Assembly (NCBI RefSeq): GCF_030625865.1
Contig: NZ_DAOUQB010000007.1
Span: 1-64,000 of the forward strand
Direction: 5' to 3'
Length of the DNA: 64,000 nt
Origin: Anaerotignum sp.
Lineage (GTDB): Bacteria > Bacillota > Clostridia > Lachnospirales > Anaerotignaceae
Both the position numbers and the translations under genes were made by a program. Positions within the stretch are counted from its first letter, which is position 1, and each line of letters begins with the position of its first letter. Under the pieces are notes generated by a model. That model was not told where the DNA came from, made no database searches, and saw nothing but the letters and a program-made list of their open reading frames with translations. Of the stretch, positions 33,099-43,377 are shown in pieces.

Positions 33099-34262
33099 TT
33101 ATTTTACGTCTATTTGTTTTTCTTTTAAACGATAATTTGTTGTTTCTCTCAGCAATGTATAAACAACAGAGACAATCGGAATAAATACAATCATACCAAT
33201 TACGCCAAATAAACTGCCACCAACGGTTATTGCCGCCAGAACCCATATGGATGGCAGACCAACAGAGCCGCCTACGATACGAGGGTAAATCAGGTTGCCT
33301 TCTATTTGTTGCAAAATCAGAAAGAGGATAACAAAGGTAAGAGCCTGTGCAGGACTTACGGTTAAAATCAGAAGGGTTCCGATAAGGCAACCGAAAAAAG
33401 CTCCGAAAATAGGTATCAAAGCAGTAAAAGTGATTAATACACCCACCAGTAATGCATAAGGAAAACGGAAAATAACCATTACAATGAAAAACATGGTACC
33501 TAAAATGACCGCGTCCAAGCATTGCCCGGTAAAAAAGTTTGTAAAAGTTCTGTGGGTTAGGCCGCAAATTTCGATTACTTGCTGGGCACGTTTTTCGGTT
33601 AAGAAAGCAAAAAGAAGTTTGCGACTTTGTCTGCCCAGGGTTTCTTTTTGCAAAAGAATATAACAGGCAAAGACAAAGGCGATAAAAAAAGTTGCAAAAC
33701 CGCTTAAAATTCCTTTCGCAACACCAATGGTGGAATCAAAAAAGTTGCCAGCACCTGTTTTGAAAAAGTCCGCCACTGTTTTTATCAACTGCTGCCAATC
33801 AATTTTAATTCCATCCAACCAGGATAAGATATCAGGATAGGCAGCCAGAAGCCCCTTAAATTTCGTTACCAAGCGGGGAACTTTTTCGGGCAAGGATTGG
33901 GCTAAATCGGTAACGGTAGTAGCCAATTGCGGCAATACCATGGCAGTTACCACAAACAATAGAGCAAGCACCAAGATGATAGACACAAGGAGGCTTATGG
34001 GGGTTGCCAATTTTTCCAGATGCTGTGCTTTTTTTCCTGTGGCTTGTTTTAAGGCCTTTGCAAAAAGCACTTTTCGAATACGCTCCATGGGAACACTTAG
34101 GATAAAGGCGATTGCACAACCTAAGATTAAAGGAAATAGGACATGCAGAATATAACCAATGGAACTTAATACAACATCAAAACGGTAAAGCCCAATAAGG
34201 AGGAGTATTGTAAAAACAATCAGCCCTCGTATTTTGCGAAGACTACTTCGATTTATTTCCAA
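33099..34262 (-). CDS. AI-2E-family (PerM/YtvI-like) transporter
   Basis: This 387-residue membrane protein has seven to eight helices. Typical stretches are VLFPLILGCAIAFILSVPME near the start, ALLVGVLITFTALIPIFGAF and GNLIYPRIVGGSVGLPSIWV near the end. Members are proposed to export small molecules or, in some species, act as Na+/H+ antiporters. The ATG at 34262 lacks a strong site (AGGTGCTGAAA). It is monocistronic and divergent from lytS. Substrate unknown. Confidence 0.9.
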   Translation of the reverse strand: MEINRSSLRKIRGLIVFTILLLIGLYRFDVVLSSIGYILHVLFPLILGCAIAFILSVPMERIRKVLFAKALKQATGKKAQHLEKLATPISLLVSIILVLALLFVVTAMVLPQLATTVTDLAQSLPEKVPRLVTKFKGLLAAYPDILSWLDGIKIDWQQLIKTVADFFKTGAGNFFDSTIGVAKGILSGFATFFIAFVFACYILLQKETLGRQSRKLLFAFLTEKRAQQVIEICGLTHRTFTNFFTGQCLDAVILGTMFFIVMVIFRFPYALLVGVLITFTALIPIFGAFFGCLIGTLLILTVSPAQALTFVILFLILQQIEGNLIYPRIVGGSVGLPSIWVLAAITVGGSLFGVIGMIVFIPIVSVVYTLLRETTNYRLKEKQIDVK

Positions 34263-34455
34263 TTTTCAGCACCTACTTTCAAGTTTAGTATGGAGTTTAA
34301 AATTTGCTTTTGGGTCGTTTTACAAAAAATATATGGTGAGACAGGTGCCCAAAAACCTCAATGATTTACTTTATAATAATCAAATAATTTGAAATAGTAT
34401 AGCATGTATAAAATGAAATGGCAATGTGTACCAACCCTAAAAAAATATCCCTATG

Positions 34456-34484
34456 TTGACCACTTTCTTGGGTTGTAGTATTCT
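34456..34484 (+). promoter_or_regulatory. sigma-A promoter of the lytS-lytR operon
   Basis: TTGACC (34456-34461), a 17-bp spacer and TATTCT (34479-34484) lie 38 bp before the lytS ATG. Confidence 0.65.
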
Positions 34485-34521
34485 TATATCAGAAAATCGT
34501 GAAAGTAATTGAGGGAAGTTT

Positions 34522-36240
34522 ATGACCATTGATATTTTTAAAAATTTGATTTTAAATTTGTCTATGCTGGTAATTATAGCCCAGCTTTTAACAAAAACAA
34601 CATTTATCAAGCAATTCATGTTTTCATACAAGACAGATATCAAGTCGAATATTGGTTTAGCGGTGATTTTTGGCTTGATTAGTGTTTTGTCTACCTACAC
34701 AGGGATTAATGTCAACGGCGCCATTGTGAATACCCGCGTCATTGGGGTAATGTCAGGGGGGATTATTGGTGGGCCTATTGTTGGGATAGGTGCGGCAATT
34801 ATTGGTGGATTGCACCGCTATTTTTTTGATGTTGGAGGATTTACAGCTACAGCATGTGCAATTTCAACATTCGTAGAGGGTACCATGGGGGTTTTGGCTT
34901 CAAAATATTTAAAGAGAAACAACTGGAAGAAGCAGGATATTTTTTTAATAGCCGCCTTAGCGGAAGTTTTTCAGATGGTTATTATTTTATTGGTGGCAAA
35001 GCCTTATGCTGCAGCCTTGGCTACGGTGAAAATCATTGCGCTACCCATGATTCTTTTTAATTCTTTGGGGATGGTTATTTTTATATCCGTATTTAATTCT
35101 ATCTTTATTGAGCAGGACAATGAATCTGCAAAAAGAATTAAGCTGGCTTTTGATATTTCGGAACGGTGCCTGCCCTTTTTGAGAAAAGGAATGTATAATA
35201 AGGAAAATATGGATAAAGTCACAAAAATGATCTTGGAAAATTCCAGGGATGGCGGCGTAGTTATTACAGATAAAGAGAGAATCCTCAGCTATCAATGTGA
35301 TGAGGTGTTGCTGAAAGAAGAATACACACAAAGAGGTTTACCGGAAATTGCGCGCAGGGTAATTGCGGCGGATGGGGTAAAAATAGCTGAGATTGCAGAA
35401 GAGAATGATATTTTTTATGAGCATTTAAAAAAATTTACCATTGTTGGAGCGCCGCTTCACAGCAAAGGTAGCGTGGTAGGAGTTATCTTGGTATTTACAA
35501 AAAAGTTTAAAATCTCTATTCAAACGGATCGGGACTTTGTAGATGGTTTGTCTAAGCTTTTTTCTACCCAGCTGGAGTTGCTAGAAGCACAGAAGCAGCG
35601 AGAGTTATTGCAAAAGGCTGAATTTAAGGCGTTGCAATCTCAAATCAATCCTCATTTTTTGTTTAATGCTTTAAATACCATTACGGCCTTTTGTCGTGAA
35701 AAGCCGGAAAAAGCAAGGGAACTGCTCATTGTGTTAAGCACTTATTTTAGAAATACGCTGAATACAAATCAATATATGATTGATATTTATGATGAATTTT
35801 CCCATGTGGATTCCTATTTGCAGTTGGAAAAGGCAAGGTTTGAGGATAGGTTGACGTTGGTTATGGATGTTCCTACCGATCTTAACTGCAACGTACCCAG
35901 TTTCATATTGCAGCCCATTGTAGAAAATGCAGTGAAGCATGGGGCGATGAAACGCAGTACAGGTAAGGTTGAGGTTAGGGTGCGTCAAACAGAGGAATTG
36001 GTTATAATTTCAGTAAAGGATTCTGGGTATGGAATCCCGGAGGAAATTATAAATGCACTTCATAATGATACATTGGATAGCACAAGAGTAGGACTTTCCA
36101 ATGTGGACAAAAGACTACGAAGTATCTACGGGGAAAAATACGGGTTAGACATTCAATCATCACCGGAGGGGACGGAAATTAACATAAGAATTCCATTGAA
36201 CAAGGGGGCGGAAACGGATGAAAATAGCAATCGTGGATGA
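34522..36240 (+). CDS. lytS: LytS/BtsS-type sensor histidine kinase
   Basis: This 572-residue membrane kinase starts with a 5TM-LYT sensor (about 1-195: GVMSGGIIGGPIVGIGAAII, then GLHRYFFDVGGFTATACAI). A GAF-like region (about 220-345) follows. The kinase core has QSQINPHFLFNALNTI with the phosphorylated His, the N box QPIVENAVKHG and the G box VKDSGYGIPEE. Homologues such as E. coli BtsS and B. subtilis LytS respond to pyruvate. It overlaps its response regulator by 23 bp, and a CstA-family transporter follows. Confidence 0.95.
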   Translation: MTIDIFKNLILNLSMLVIIAQLLTKTTFIKQFMFSYKTDIKSNIGLAVIFGLISVLSTYTGINVNGAIVNTRVIGVMSGGIIGGPIVGIGAAIIGGLHRYFFDVGGFTATACAISTFVEGTMGVLASKYLKRNNWKKQDIFLIAALAEVFQMVIILLVAKPYAAALATVKIIALPMILFNSLGMVIFISVFNSIFIEQDNESAKRIKLAFDISERCLPFLRKGMYNKENMDKVTKMILENSRDGGVVITDKERILSYQCDEVLLKEEYTQRGLPEIARRVIAADGVKIAEIAEENDIFYEHLKKFTIVGAPLHSKGSVVGVILVFTKKFKISIQTDRDFVDGLSKLFSTQLELLEAQKQRELLQKAEFKALQSQINPHFLFNALNTITAFCREKPEKARELLIVLSTYFRNTLNTNQYMIDIYDEFSHVDSYLQLEKARFEDRLTLVMDVPTDLNCNVPSFILQPIVENAVKHGAMKRSTGKVEVRVRQTEELVIISVKDSGYGIPEEIINALHNDTLDSTRVGLSNVDKRLRSIYGEKYGLDIQSSPEGTEINIRIPLNKGAETDENSNRG

Positions 36241-36958
36241 TGAAAGGCCATCCAGAAGTGAGTTACGGCATTTGATTACCCATTGCTTGCCGGAAGCAGA
36301 AATTATGGAAGCAAGTTCCGGAGAAGAGGCTATGGAATTATTTTTAAAAGAGGACTTTGATTTAATTTTTATGGATATCAATTTAGGGGACATAGATGGG
36401 ACAACCTTAGCCGCCATGGCAAAAAAGGCCCAGCCTAAGGTGGAGATTGTTTTTGCTACTGCATACAATAGCTATGCGGAAAAGGCATTTGATATTGATG
36501 CCCTAAATTATATTTTAAAGCCTTTTGACCCCAAAAGAATTGAACAGACGGTTCAGCGTTATATGAAAAAGTGCAATAAAGAAAATAATGGGAGGGAAAT
36601 GGCTAAGGAAGAAGAAAAATCACCTATTTCAAAAATTTCCATTAACTGCGATAAAAAGATGATATTGGTTGACATTTCTGACATTGTATATATTGAAACG
36701 GGGAAGCGTGCTTGTATTTTACATGCCAAAGGAAAGTCATTTACGGCGGCTTGTTCCATGAATTCTTTTGAAGAACGGTTGAAAGAAAACGGCTTTTTTC
36801 GTATCCATAAAAGCTACTTGATCAATTTGAAATATGTGATTGAAATTTATCCTTGGTTCAACAACACCACATGCGTAAAGATGCAGGGCTACGAAAAGGA
36901 AATTTTGACGGTAGGCAGAAATCAGATAAAAGAATTGAAACAACTTTTTAGTATGTAG
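36218..36958 (+). CDS. lytR: LytTR-family response regulator
   Basis: This 246-residue protein has a receiver domain (KIAIVDDERPSR; phospho-acceptor Asp in LIFMDINLG, about 54; Lys in NYILKPFDP). After a Lys/Glu linker comes a LytTR DNA-binding domain (about 140-246: SDIVYIETGKRACILHAKGK, RIHKSYLINLKYV and VGRNQIKELKQLF). It starts inside lytS behind AAGGGGGCGG, so the pair is coupled. It is the likely activator of the cstA-type gene downstream, by analogy to BtsR and btsT. Confidence 0.95.
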   Translation: MKIAIVDDERPSRSELRHLITHCLPEAEIMEASSGEEAMELFLKEDFDLIFMDINLGDIDGTTLAAMAKKAQPKVEIVFATAYNSYAEKAFDIDALNYILKPFDPKRIEQTVQRYMKKCNKENNGREMAKEEEKSPISKISINCDKKMILVDISDIVYIETGKRACILHAKGKSFTAACSMNSFEERLKENGFFRIHKSYLINLKYVIEIYPWFNNTTCVKMQGYEKEILTVGRNQIKELKQLFSM

Positions 36959-37481
36959 CCTTTTATTGGCAGTAAAAGGTGATATATTTTATAAAAGTTT
37001 TGTGAGGGTCTTGTGCCTTTTGAGAAAGGTTTGAGGCTCTTTTTTGTTGTTCTGAGAAAGACAGAAAGGCGATATCATTACGTTTTGTAATGAAATACTT
37101 CTGGTATAAAAGTAATGAGAAAATTTAGAAAAAATCCAAATATAAGTCTGCAGTAATAAAAAGTAAAAAACTGTAAGGCGAAAAGATGCAAGAAATGATA
37201 GAAATGGAATTTGTTTTATACTACATTCTTTATTTTTATTAAAAATGAATGAGAGACCAATGCATTTTGCACAGGCATTTTCACATTTTATACTTGGATT
37301 TTAACCAGTGACACTAAAAAACAGTACAAAATCAGAAAAATAGGCTATTCTTTTCCTATCAGCATGTTTCAAGAGGAATATGCAGCATGAGCCGTTTGAA
37401 TATTCAGACGGCAAAAGTTCTGTCCTGAAGGACAGACGAACTTATAGTATATTAATCTTTAGAGGAAAGGAAGGAAAAATT
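36959..37481. other. intergenic region before cstA
   Basis: This 520-bp AT-rich gap must hold the cstA promoter and any LytTR binding repeats, which I could not pick out with confidence. A compact TCTGTCC/GGACAGA hairpin with a TGAA loop lies at 37419-37436 in the presumed leader. The cstA frame stays open upstream to 37380 but without a ribosome site. Confidence 0.5.
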
Positions 37482-38915
37482 ATGATTAGTTTTTTCGTAT
37501 GTCTTGCAATTCTTATCATTGGGTATTTATTGTACGGTGGTTTTGTTGAAAGAACCTTTAAACCCGATGACAGACCTACGCCGGCTACAACAATGGCGGA
37601 TGGAACAGACTACGTAGTAATGAGCAACCCTAAAATTTTTCTGATCCAGCTGTTAAACATTGCAGGATTAGGGCCAATTTACGGTGCGATTGCAGGTGCT
37701 TTATGGGGGCCATCCGTATTTTTATGGATCACTTTCGGTACTATTTTTGCAGGTGGTGTGCATGATTACCTTTCGGGTATGATTTCCATGCGTCATAAAG
37801 GTACCAGTATTTCTGAAATTGTAGGTATCTATCTTGGACCCTTCATGAAAACAGTAATGCGTATTTTCTCTGTTGTATTACTTGTTTTAGTTGGTACTGT
37901 TTTTGCAACAGGCCCCTCCGCTTTGTTGGCAATGCTCACACCGGAAGCTTTCAATGCAAAATTCTGGCTGGTTGTTGTTATTGCATATTATTTCTTAGCC
38001 ACATTAGTTCCCATTGATAAGTTGATCGGTAAAGTTTACCCCATCTTTGGTATTTGTCTTATCGTTATGGCCATTGGTGTAGCAGGGGGAATTATTATAA
38101 AGGGCTATACTATCCCTGAAATTACATTTACGAACCTTCATCCTAAGGGTACGGCGGTTTGGCCATTTATGTTTATTACAGTTGCTTGTGGTGCAATTTC
38201 CGGTTTCCACGCAACCCAGTCTCCTTTGATGGCTCGTTGTTTGGAACATGAAAGAGACGGTAGAAAAATTTTCTATGGTGCTATGGTTTGCGAGGGTATC
38301 ATTGCTTTGATTTGGGCAGCGGCTGGTGTTGCGTTTTATGAAAGCACAGGCGGCTTACAGGAAGCAATTGCAAGACTTGGTGGCCAGGGCGGCGTTGTGT
38401 ATGAAATCTGCAACTCTCTTCTTGGACCTCTAGGTGCTATTATCGCAATGGTTGGTGTGATTGCTTGCCCTATCTCTTCTGGTGATACCGCATTCAGAAG
38501 TGCTCGTTTGGTACTCTCTGACTGGTTTAAAATTGATCAGCACAAAATTAAAACCAGACTTGCAGTTACCATTCCACTGTTGGCAATTGGTGCACTTCTT
38601 TCTCAGCTTGACATTACAGTTATGTGGAGATATTTCTCTTGGAGCAACCAAACATTGGCTATGATTGCGCTATGGGCTGCCGCAGCTTACTTGCGTAAAA
38701 ATCAAATTTTACCTTGGATTGCTGCCGTTCCTGCAACATTTATGTCAGCAGTCAGCTGTACTTATATTTTGATGGCTCCGGAAGGCTTTAAGTTAAGTGC
38801 GGCAATTTCTTACCCGGCAGGTATTATTTTCGCCATTGTCTGTTTAGGCTTGTTTATTGTTAAGGTTATGAAAAAAGCACCTAACATGGAACAGGGCGTG
38901 GCGCAGGATATGTGA
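37482..38915 (+). CDS. cstA: CstA-family transporter (carbon starvation / pyruvate or peptide uptake)
   Basis: About 477 residues with many membrane helices. ATG 37482 is chosen for its AGAGGAAAGGAAGG site. Marks of the family are KIFLIQLLNIAGLGPIYGAI, GTIFAGGVHDYLSGMISMRH, FATGPSALLA, ISGFHATQSPLMARC and SSGDTAFRSARL. The length fits the shorter Firmicute form. Known members move pyruvate (BtsT, CstA of E. coli) or peptides. Position behind a LytS/LytTR pair supports pyruvate; this is inference. Confidence 0.93.
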   Translation: MISFFVCLAILIIGYLLYGGFVERTFKPDDRPTPATTMADGTDYVVMSNPKIFLIQLLNIAGLGPIYGAIAGALWGPSVFLWITFGTIFAGGVHDYLSGMISMRHKGTSISEIVGIYLGPFMKTVMRIFSVVLLVLVGTVFATGPSALLAMLTPEAFNAKFWLVVVIAYYFLATLVPIDKLIGKVYPIFGICLIVMAIGVAGGIIIKGYTIPEITFTNLHPKGTAVWPFMFITVACGAISGFHATQSPLMARCLEHERDGRKIFYGAMVCEGIIALIWAAAGVAFYESTGGLQEAIARLGGQGGVVYEICNSLLGPLGAIIAMVGVIACPISSGDTAFRSARLVLSDWFKIDQHKIKTRLAVTIPLLAIGALLSQLDITVMWRYFSWSNQTLAMIALWAAAAYLRKNQILPWIAAVPATFMSAVSCTYILMAPEGFKLSAAISYPAGIIFAIVCLGLFIVKVMKKAPNMEQGVAQDM

Positions 38916-39282
38916 TATATAAAACAGATTTCTAAAAACTCTCCGATGGGTCAGCGAAACTCTTTGTAGAAAAAGCTTAGTGCTTCCCAGCTTTTTTCAA
39001 TATACGAAAGATAAAAGCCCGATTGCTTTGAAAATCATTGCAATACGGGCTTAATTTTTTAAAAATAGTTGTTTTTATTAGTATGTTTCATTTGAAAGAG
39101 AAACAGAGGAAAAGGTATACTCAAAAAGATAGAAATGATGATATTTCTAAAATCATAGGCGAAAAAGGGCGGAGGTCTCAGTAAAAGCCTTAGGAAAAAG
39201 GGCTTTACAGCGGACAAGTTTGCGTATAAACTATTAGGTATATTGGGCTTGTTAGATTATGATGTGAAAGGAAGTATGAATC
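38916..39282. other. intergenic region between cstA and gltX
   Basis: It contains the terminator at 39012-39060 and a GC-richer stretch at 39160-39230 with GGGCGG...GGGCTTTACAGCG, probably the gltX leader. No T-box specifier or antiterminator motif was seen. Confidence 0.5.
39012..39060. terminator. terminator of a shared repeat type (copy 3)
   Basis: AAAAGCCCGATTGC pairs with GCAATACGGGCTT, followed by AATTTTTT. It ends cstA. Confidence 0.75.
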
Positions 39283-40731
39283 ATGGAAATTAGAACGAGA
39301 TTCGCGCCCAGCCCCACAGGATATATGCATATCGGGAACCTGCGTACGGCGCTATATGAATATTTAATTGCAAAATCTCAAGGCGGTAAGTTTATTTTGC
39401 GTATTGAGGATACAGACCAGGAACGCTATGTAGAAGGGGCAACGGATATTATTTATAATACCCTGAAAATGACAGGTTTGCACCATGATGAAGGCCCTGA
39501 CGTAGGGGGGGACTATGGCCCTTATGTACAGAGTGAAAGAATGGGAATGTACATGGATTTTGCCAAGGAATTGGTGGAAAAAGGACAGGCGTACTATTGT
39601 TTTTGTACCAAAGAGCGGTTGGAATCTTTAAAGGAAAACAATGCAGAAGGCTCTGCCTTTGCGAAGTATGACCGTCATTGCTACAATTTGCCAAAAGAAG
39701 AGGTGCAGGCAAAACTGGATGCGGGAGAGCCTTTTGTTATTCGTCAGAAAATGCCCGAAGAAGGGACAACTGCTTTTCAGGATATGGTTTATGGCGAAAT
39801 AACGGTGGAGAACAAAGAGCTGGATGACCAGATTTTGATGAAAGCCGATGGATTCCCTACCTACAATTTTGCCAACGTTGTGGATGACCATTTGATGAAG
39901 ATTACCCATGTTGTAAGAGGCAGCGAATATTTATCCTCTACGCCAAAGTATAACCTATTATATCAGGCTTTTGGTTGGGATGCACCGGTATATGTGCATT
40001 TGCCTGCTGTTATGCGAGATGCCCACCACAAACTTTCCAAACGCCATGGAGACAAGTCTTTTGAAGATTTGATTAGAGCAGGATATTTGGTGGAAGCCAT
40101 TGTAAATTATATTGCATTGTTAGGTTGGAGTCCTTCTGATAATACAGAGATATTTACATTGAAAGAACTGGAAGAAAAGTTCCATATTGAAGGGTTAAGC
40201 AAATCGCCAGCCATCTTTGATATTAAAAAATTGACATGGATGAACGGCGAATATATGAAAGCCATGGATTTTGAGAAGTTTTTTGCTTTGGCGGAGCCAA
40301 AATTAAATGAAGCATTGGCGGGAACCCAGTTGGATTTCAGAAAAATTGCGGTACTTTTGCAAAAACGTTTGGAAACGTTGAATGACATTCCTCATCTGGT
40401 TGCCTTTTTCAAGGAGCTGCCCGTGTATGGTACAGAATTGTATACCCATAAGAAGATGAAAACGAATGATGACATTGCTCTGGCAAGTTTGCAGGCGGCA
40501 ATTCCTGTTTTAGAGGGCTTGGAAGAGTGGAACGAAACAGCAATTCATGATTGTTTGATGGCATTGGTTGGTGAATTGGGCATCAAGAATGGTCAGTTAT
40601 TATGGCCTGTAAGAACTGCTCTTTCCGGTGAACCGACTTCCCCCGGTGGCGCCATTGAATTAGCCGATATTTTGGGAAAAGCGGAGACAATTCGTCGCTT
40701 ACAAAATGGTGTTTCTCTTTTGAGTAAATAA
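39283..40731 (+). CDS. gltX: glutamyl-tRNA synthetase
   Basis: This 482-residue class I synthetase charges tRNA-Glu. The HIGH-type signature is [20 protein letters not shown], the ATP loop [11 protein letters not shown], and catalytic-domain marks include [10 protein letters not shown] and [20 protein letters not shown]. Length and C-terminal anticodon-binding domain ([20 protein letters not shown]) are normal. It starts at ATG 39283 behind GAAAGGAAGTATGAATC. It is monocistronic. It may be discriminating or not; that cannot be told here. Confidence 0.97.
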   Translation: MEIRTRFAPSPTGYMHIGNLRTALYEYLIAKSQGGKFILRIEDTDQERYVEGATDIIYNTLKMTGLHHDEGPDVGGDYGPYVQSERMGMYMDFAKELVEKGQAYYCFCTKERLESLKENNAEGSAFAKYDRHCYNLPKEEVQAKLDAGEPFVIRQKMPEEGTTAFQDMVYGEITVENKELDDQILMKADGFPTYNFANVVDDHLMKITHVVRGSEYLSSTPKYNLLYQAFGWDAPVYVHLPAVMRDAHHKLSKRHGDKSFEDLIRAGYLVEAIVNYIALLGWSPSDNTEIFTLKELEEKFHIEGLSKSPAIFDIKKLTWMNGEYMKAMDFEKFFALAEPKLNEALAGTQLDFRKIAVLLQKRLETLNDIPHLVAFFKELPVYGTELYTHKKMKTNDDIALASLQAAIPVLEGLEEWNETAIHDCLMALVGELGIKNGQLLWPVRTALSGEPTSPGGAIELADILGKAETIRRLQNGVSLLSK

Positions 40732-40765
40732 TAAAAACAGAGGAAGAACTTCTTCCCCAAAAAAC

Positions 40766-40820
40766 AAAAGCCTGTATTGTAAGGATTTATAAATCAAATC
40801 CAAGCAATTGGGCTTTTTTT
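40766..40820. terminator. terminator of a shared repeat type (copy 4)
   Basis: AAAAGCCTGTATTG...AGCAATTGGGCTTTTTTT with an inner GGATTT/AAATCC helix. It ends gltX. Confidence 0.75.
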
Positions 40821-40989
40821 ATTGCTCATTTTTCAACCTTCTAAGAAGTAACATTTTAAAAATATTTGGGGATGGTAATAATTTTATGAAAATTTTTTCT
40901 CCTATTTTATGTTAAGAATCTGTACCTGATTTCTTAATGGAATTGACGGTTTTTGTCCATTGTTTCTTCAAAAAGATTTGTTATAGTAT

Positions 40990-41121
40990 ATTCATGAAAT
41001 TGCTGACCAGTCTTTTAGACTTTTATATATATTCGGATGATCTGAATGTAGATATCCTCCCCTCGAGAAAAGCAGGTAACAATTACAGTGTATGGCGCTG
41101 TATTTGTTACCTGCTTTTTTG
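40990..41121 (+). ncRNA. candidate small RNA
   Basis: A possible TATAGT -10 box near 40983 precedes about 120 bases with no plausible gene. These end in a long terminator stem (41068-41082 with 41104-41118). A pyrimidine-rich CCTCCCCTC single strand sits just before the terminator, as in some sRNAs that bind ribosome sites. The -35 is weak; the call rests on structure alone. Confidence 0.3.
41068..41120. terminator. strong stem-loop terminator
   Basis: AAAAGCAGGTAACAA pairs perfectly with TTGTTACCTGCTTTT; an inner TACAG/CTGTA helix extends it. It could end the minus-strand methyltransferase gene or a plus-strand small RNA. Confidence 0.8.
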
Positions 41122-41142
41122 TATTAAATGAGTATTTTGTAA

Positions 41143-42345
41143 TTAAGGGTTTTGGCAAACTTGAAAAATATAAAATTTTAAATAATAGGATTCATCCGCC
41201 GCCCAAAGGATAGGGTGGTCGGGAGACTGTGTGCGATATTCCACTTGGCGCAGGCGTTTATGCACATTTTTTGCGGCTTGCCCTATGGTTTGTGTGAATA
41301 ATTCATAGTTCATAAAGTGTGAGCAGGAACAGGTTGCTAAAAAGCCTCCGTCCTTGATGAGCTTCATTGCCCTCAGATTAATTTCACGATAGCCCTTAAC
41401 TGCATTTTTTATAGAATTACGAGATTTTGTGAAAGCAGGGGGGTCCAGGATAATTACATCAAACTTTCTTCCTTCGGCCTCCAAGCGGGGGAGCAATTCA
41501 AAAACATCCTCGCATTGAAAATGCACGACGGTTTCAAGCCCGTTAAGCTTTGCGTTCTCTGTTGCCTGATCCACGGCAAGCTGAGAGGCGTCAATGCCCA
41601 ATACCTTTTTTGCCCCGGCGATTCCGGCATTTAGGGCAAAAGAGCCTGTATGGGTAAAGCAGTCCAAAACATCTGCATCTTTGCAAAGCTTATGAATGGC
41701 GGCACGGTTATACTTTTGGTCAAGGAAAAAACCTGTTTTTTGCCCATCTTCCACATCGACGATATATTTAACGCCATTTTCTATGATTTCAACTTTTGTA
41801 TCAAAGGGGTCGCTTAAAAAGCCTTTCACACGCTCCATGCCCTCTTGAAGACGTACTTTTGCATCGCTTCTTTCGTAAATACCACGAATAAAAACACCGT
41901 CTTTTTCCAATGTATCACAGAGAAGGCGCAGTATGGTATCTTTCATTTTATCAATACCCAAGGCTAAAGACTGCACCACCAGTACATCAGAAAATTTATC
42001 AACAATAAGACCGGGCAAAAAGTCCGCCTCGCCAAAAATAAGGCGGCAGGAGGAAGTATCCACGGTTTTTTTGCGGTAGACCCAGGCTGCTTCCACACGG
42101 CGACGCAAAAAATCTTCATCTATTACTGTATTTTTGTCCCTTGTCATTATGCGGATGATAATTTTTGAATGGTTATTATAAAAGCCTGTGCCTAGAGGAT
42201 AACCGTCAAAATCCAAGACGGAAACCAGTTCCCCGTTTACCACAGTTTCACTTACATTTGCAATTTCGTTATCAAAGATCCAAAGTCCGCCTGCTTTTAG
42301 CATACGGCCCTCACCCTTTTTTAAGGTGACGGTGGGTAAATTCAT
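41143..42345 (-). CDS. class I SAM-dependent 23S rRNA (cytosine-C5) methyltransferase (RlmI-like)
   Basis: About 400 residues from ATG 42345, set by AAAGGAGGATTCTTCC; the longer frame to 42438 has no site. An N-terminal PUA domain (VTLKKGEGRMLKAGGLWIFD) leads into an RNA-binding middle and a Rossmann methyltransferase: VLDCFTHTGSFALNAG (SAM loop), LGIDASQLAVDQATENAKLN, and the catalytic IILDPPAFTKSR. Later, CSCSHFM holds the Cys pair. It fits the RlmI/YwbD-like family, which makes m5C in 23S rRNA. The exact target base is unproved here. Confidence 0.9.
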   Translation of the reverse strand: MNLPTVTLKKGEGRMLKAGGLWIFDNEIANVSETVVNGELVSVLDFDGYPLGTGFYNNHSKIIIRIMTRDKNTVIDEDFLRRRVEAAWVYRKKTVDTSSCRLIFGEADFLPGLIVDKFSDVLVVQSLALGIDKMKDTILRLLCDTLEKDGVFIRGIYERSDAKVRLQEGMERVKGFLSDPFDTKVEIIENGVKYIVDVEDGQKTGFFLDQKYNRAAIHKLCKDADVLDCFTHTGSFALNAGIAGAKKVLGIDASQLAVDQATENAKLNGLETVVHFQCEDVFELLPRLEAEGRKFDVIILDPPAFTKSRNSIKNAVKGYREINLRAMKLIKDGGFLATCSCSHFMNYELFTQTIGQAAKNVHKRLRQVEYRTQSPDHPILWAADESYYLKFYIFQVCQNP

Positions 42346-42457
42346 GGAAGAATCCTCCTTTATTAAGGTGAAAAAAAGAGCGTTTTGAGACACTCGTTGA
42401 AGTAAAATAAAAATAAATTCCCTTTTTCCCTTATACATTGACTTTTTGTAATGATAG

Positions 42458-42484
42458 GGGGTATCAAAAGTTTCGATACCCCCG
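42458..42484 (-). terminator. stem-loop downstream of deoD
   Basis: GGGGGTATC pairs with GATACCCCC around a 9-base loop. The T tail is poor, so termination strength is doubtful. Confidence 0.55.
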
Positions 42485-42496
42485 GTAGTTTTTAGA

Positions 42497-43216
42497 TTAT
42501 TTTGAATCCATTTTTATAGCGGTTTCCAATGCAATTTCCATCATTTGTGTAAAGGTTGTCTGGCGTTCTTCGGCGGTGGTTTCCTCGCCGGTAAGAGGCT
42601 TATCGGAAATGGTCAGCAAGGCCAACGCACGTTTTCCCAATCTAGCTGCATTCATATATAAAGCAGCAGCTTCCATCTCTACACACAGGATACCCATTTT
42701 CGTCCAACTTTTCATTGAGTCAGGACGGTCATCATAGAACGTATCAGAGGATAAAATATTCCCCACTTTTAACTCTTGCCCCAGTTCTTTAGCGGACTCT
42801 ACTGCAGCGGTCAGCAAATCATAATCAGCTAAATTACAAAGGGTTCCTGGTATTTCATATTGGACACCAAAATTAGAAGTGGTGCTTGCGCCCATACCTG
42901 CAACAATATCACGCAGTTGAAGCTTATCATTGAAAGCACCTGCGGATCCGATGCGAACAATATTTTCTACATCATAGAATGAAAACAGCTCATAGCTGTA
43001 GATTCCCATGGAAGGCATACCCATGCCGCTAGCCATAACAGACACTTTTGTTCCTTTATATGTTCCCGTGTAGCCTTGAATTCCTCTAACGTTGTTGATC
43101 AAAACAGCATCCTGCAAAAAAGTTTCGGCAATGAATTTTGCACGTAAGGGATCACCGGGCATCAAAACGGTTTTTGCAAAATCACTTTTTTCTGCGGAAT
43201 TATGTGGCGTTGCCAT
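42497..43216 (-). CDS. deoD: purine-nucleoside phosphorylase DeoD
   Basis: This 239-residue hexameric-type enzyme splits purine nucleosides with phosphate for salvage. Marks are [45 protein letters not shown] (phosphate Arg) and [20 protein letters not shown] (nucleoside Met-Glu), and the catalytic Asp in [11 protein letters not shown]. Start ATG 43216 follows AAAGGAGGTAATTTCTT. It stands alone, divergent from the lysine riboswitch. Confidence 0.97.
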   Translation of the reverse strand: MATPHNSAEKSDFAKTVLMPGDPLRAKFIAETFLQDAVLINNVRGIQGYTGTYKGTKVSVMASGMGMPSMGIYSYELFSFYDVENIVRIGSAGAFNDKLQLRDIVAGMGASTTSNFGVQYEIPGTLCNLADYDLLTAAVESAKELGQELKVGNILSSDTFYDDRPDSMKSWTKMGILCVEMEAAALYMNAARLGKRALALLTISDKPLTGEETTAEERQTTFTQMMEIALETAIKMDSK

Positions 43217-43377
43217 AAGAAATTACCTCCTTTGTACTCTGTAAAATACAGTTTTGCATTTTTTTTTATTTCTATACCATACTATACCATTTTTTTGGAT
43301 TTAAGGGAATAGTCCATGAGAAAAAGGCGTTTTATATGAAAAAAACCCATAAAAATTCCATTTTATTCTAGAAATGC

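Noticed and set aside
40937-41131. 64-codon plus-strand frame between gltX and the rRNA methyltransferase
   Set aside because: No ribosome site; it runs through the terminator stem.
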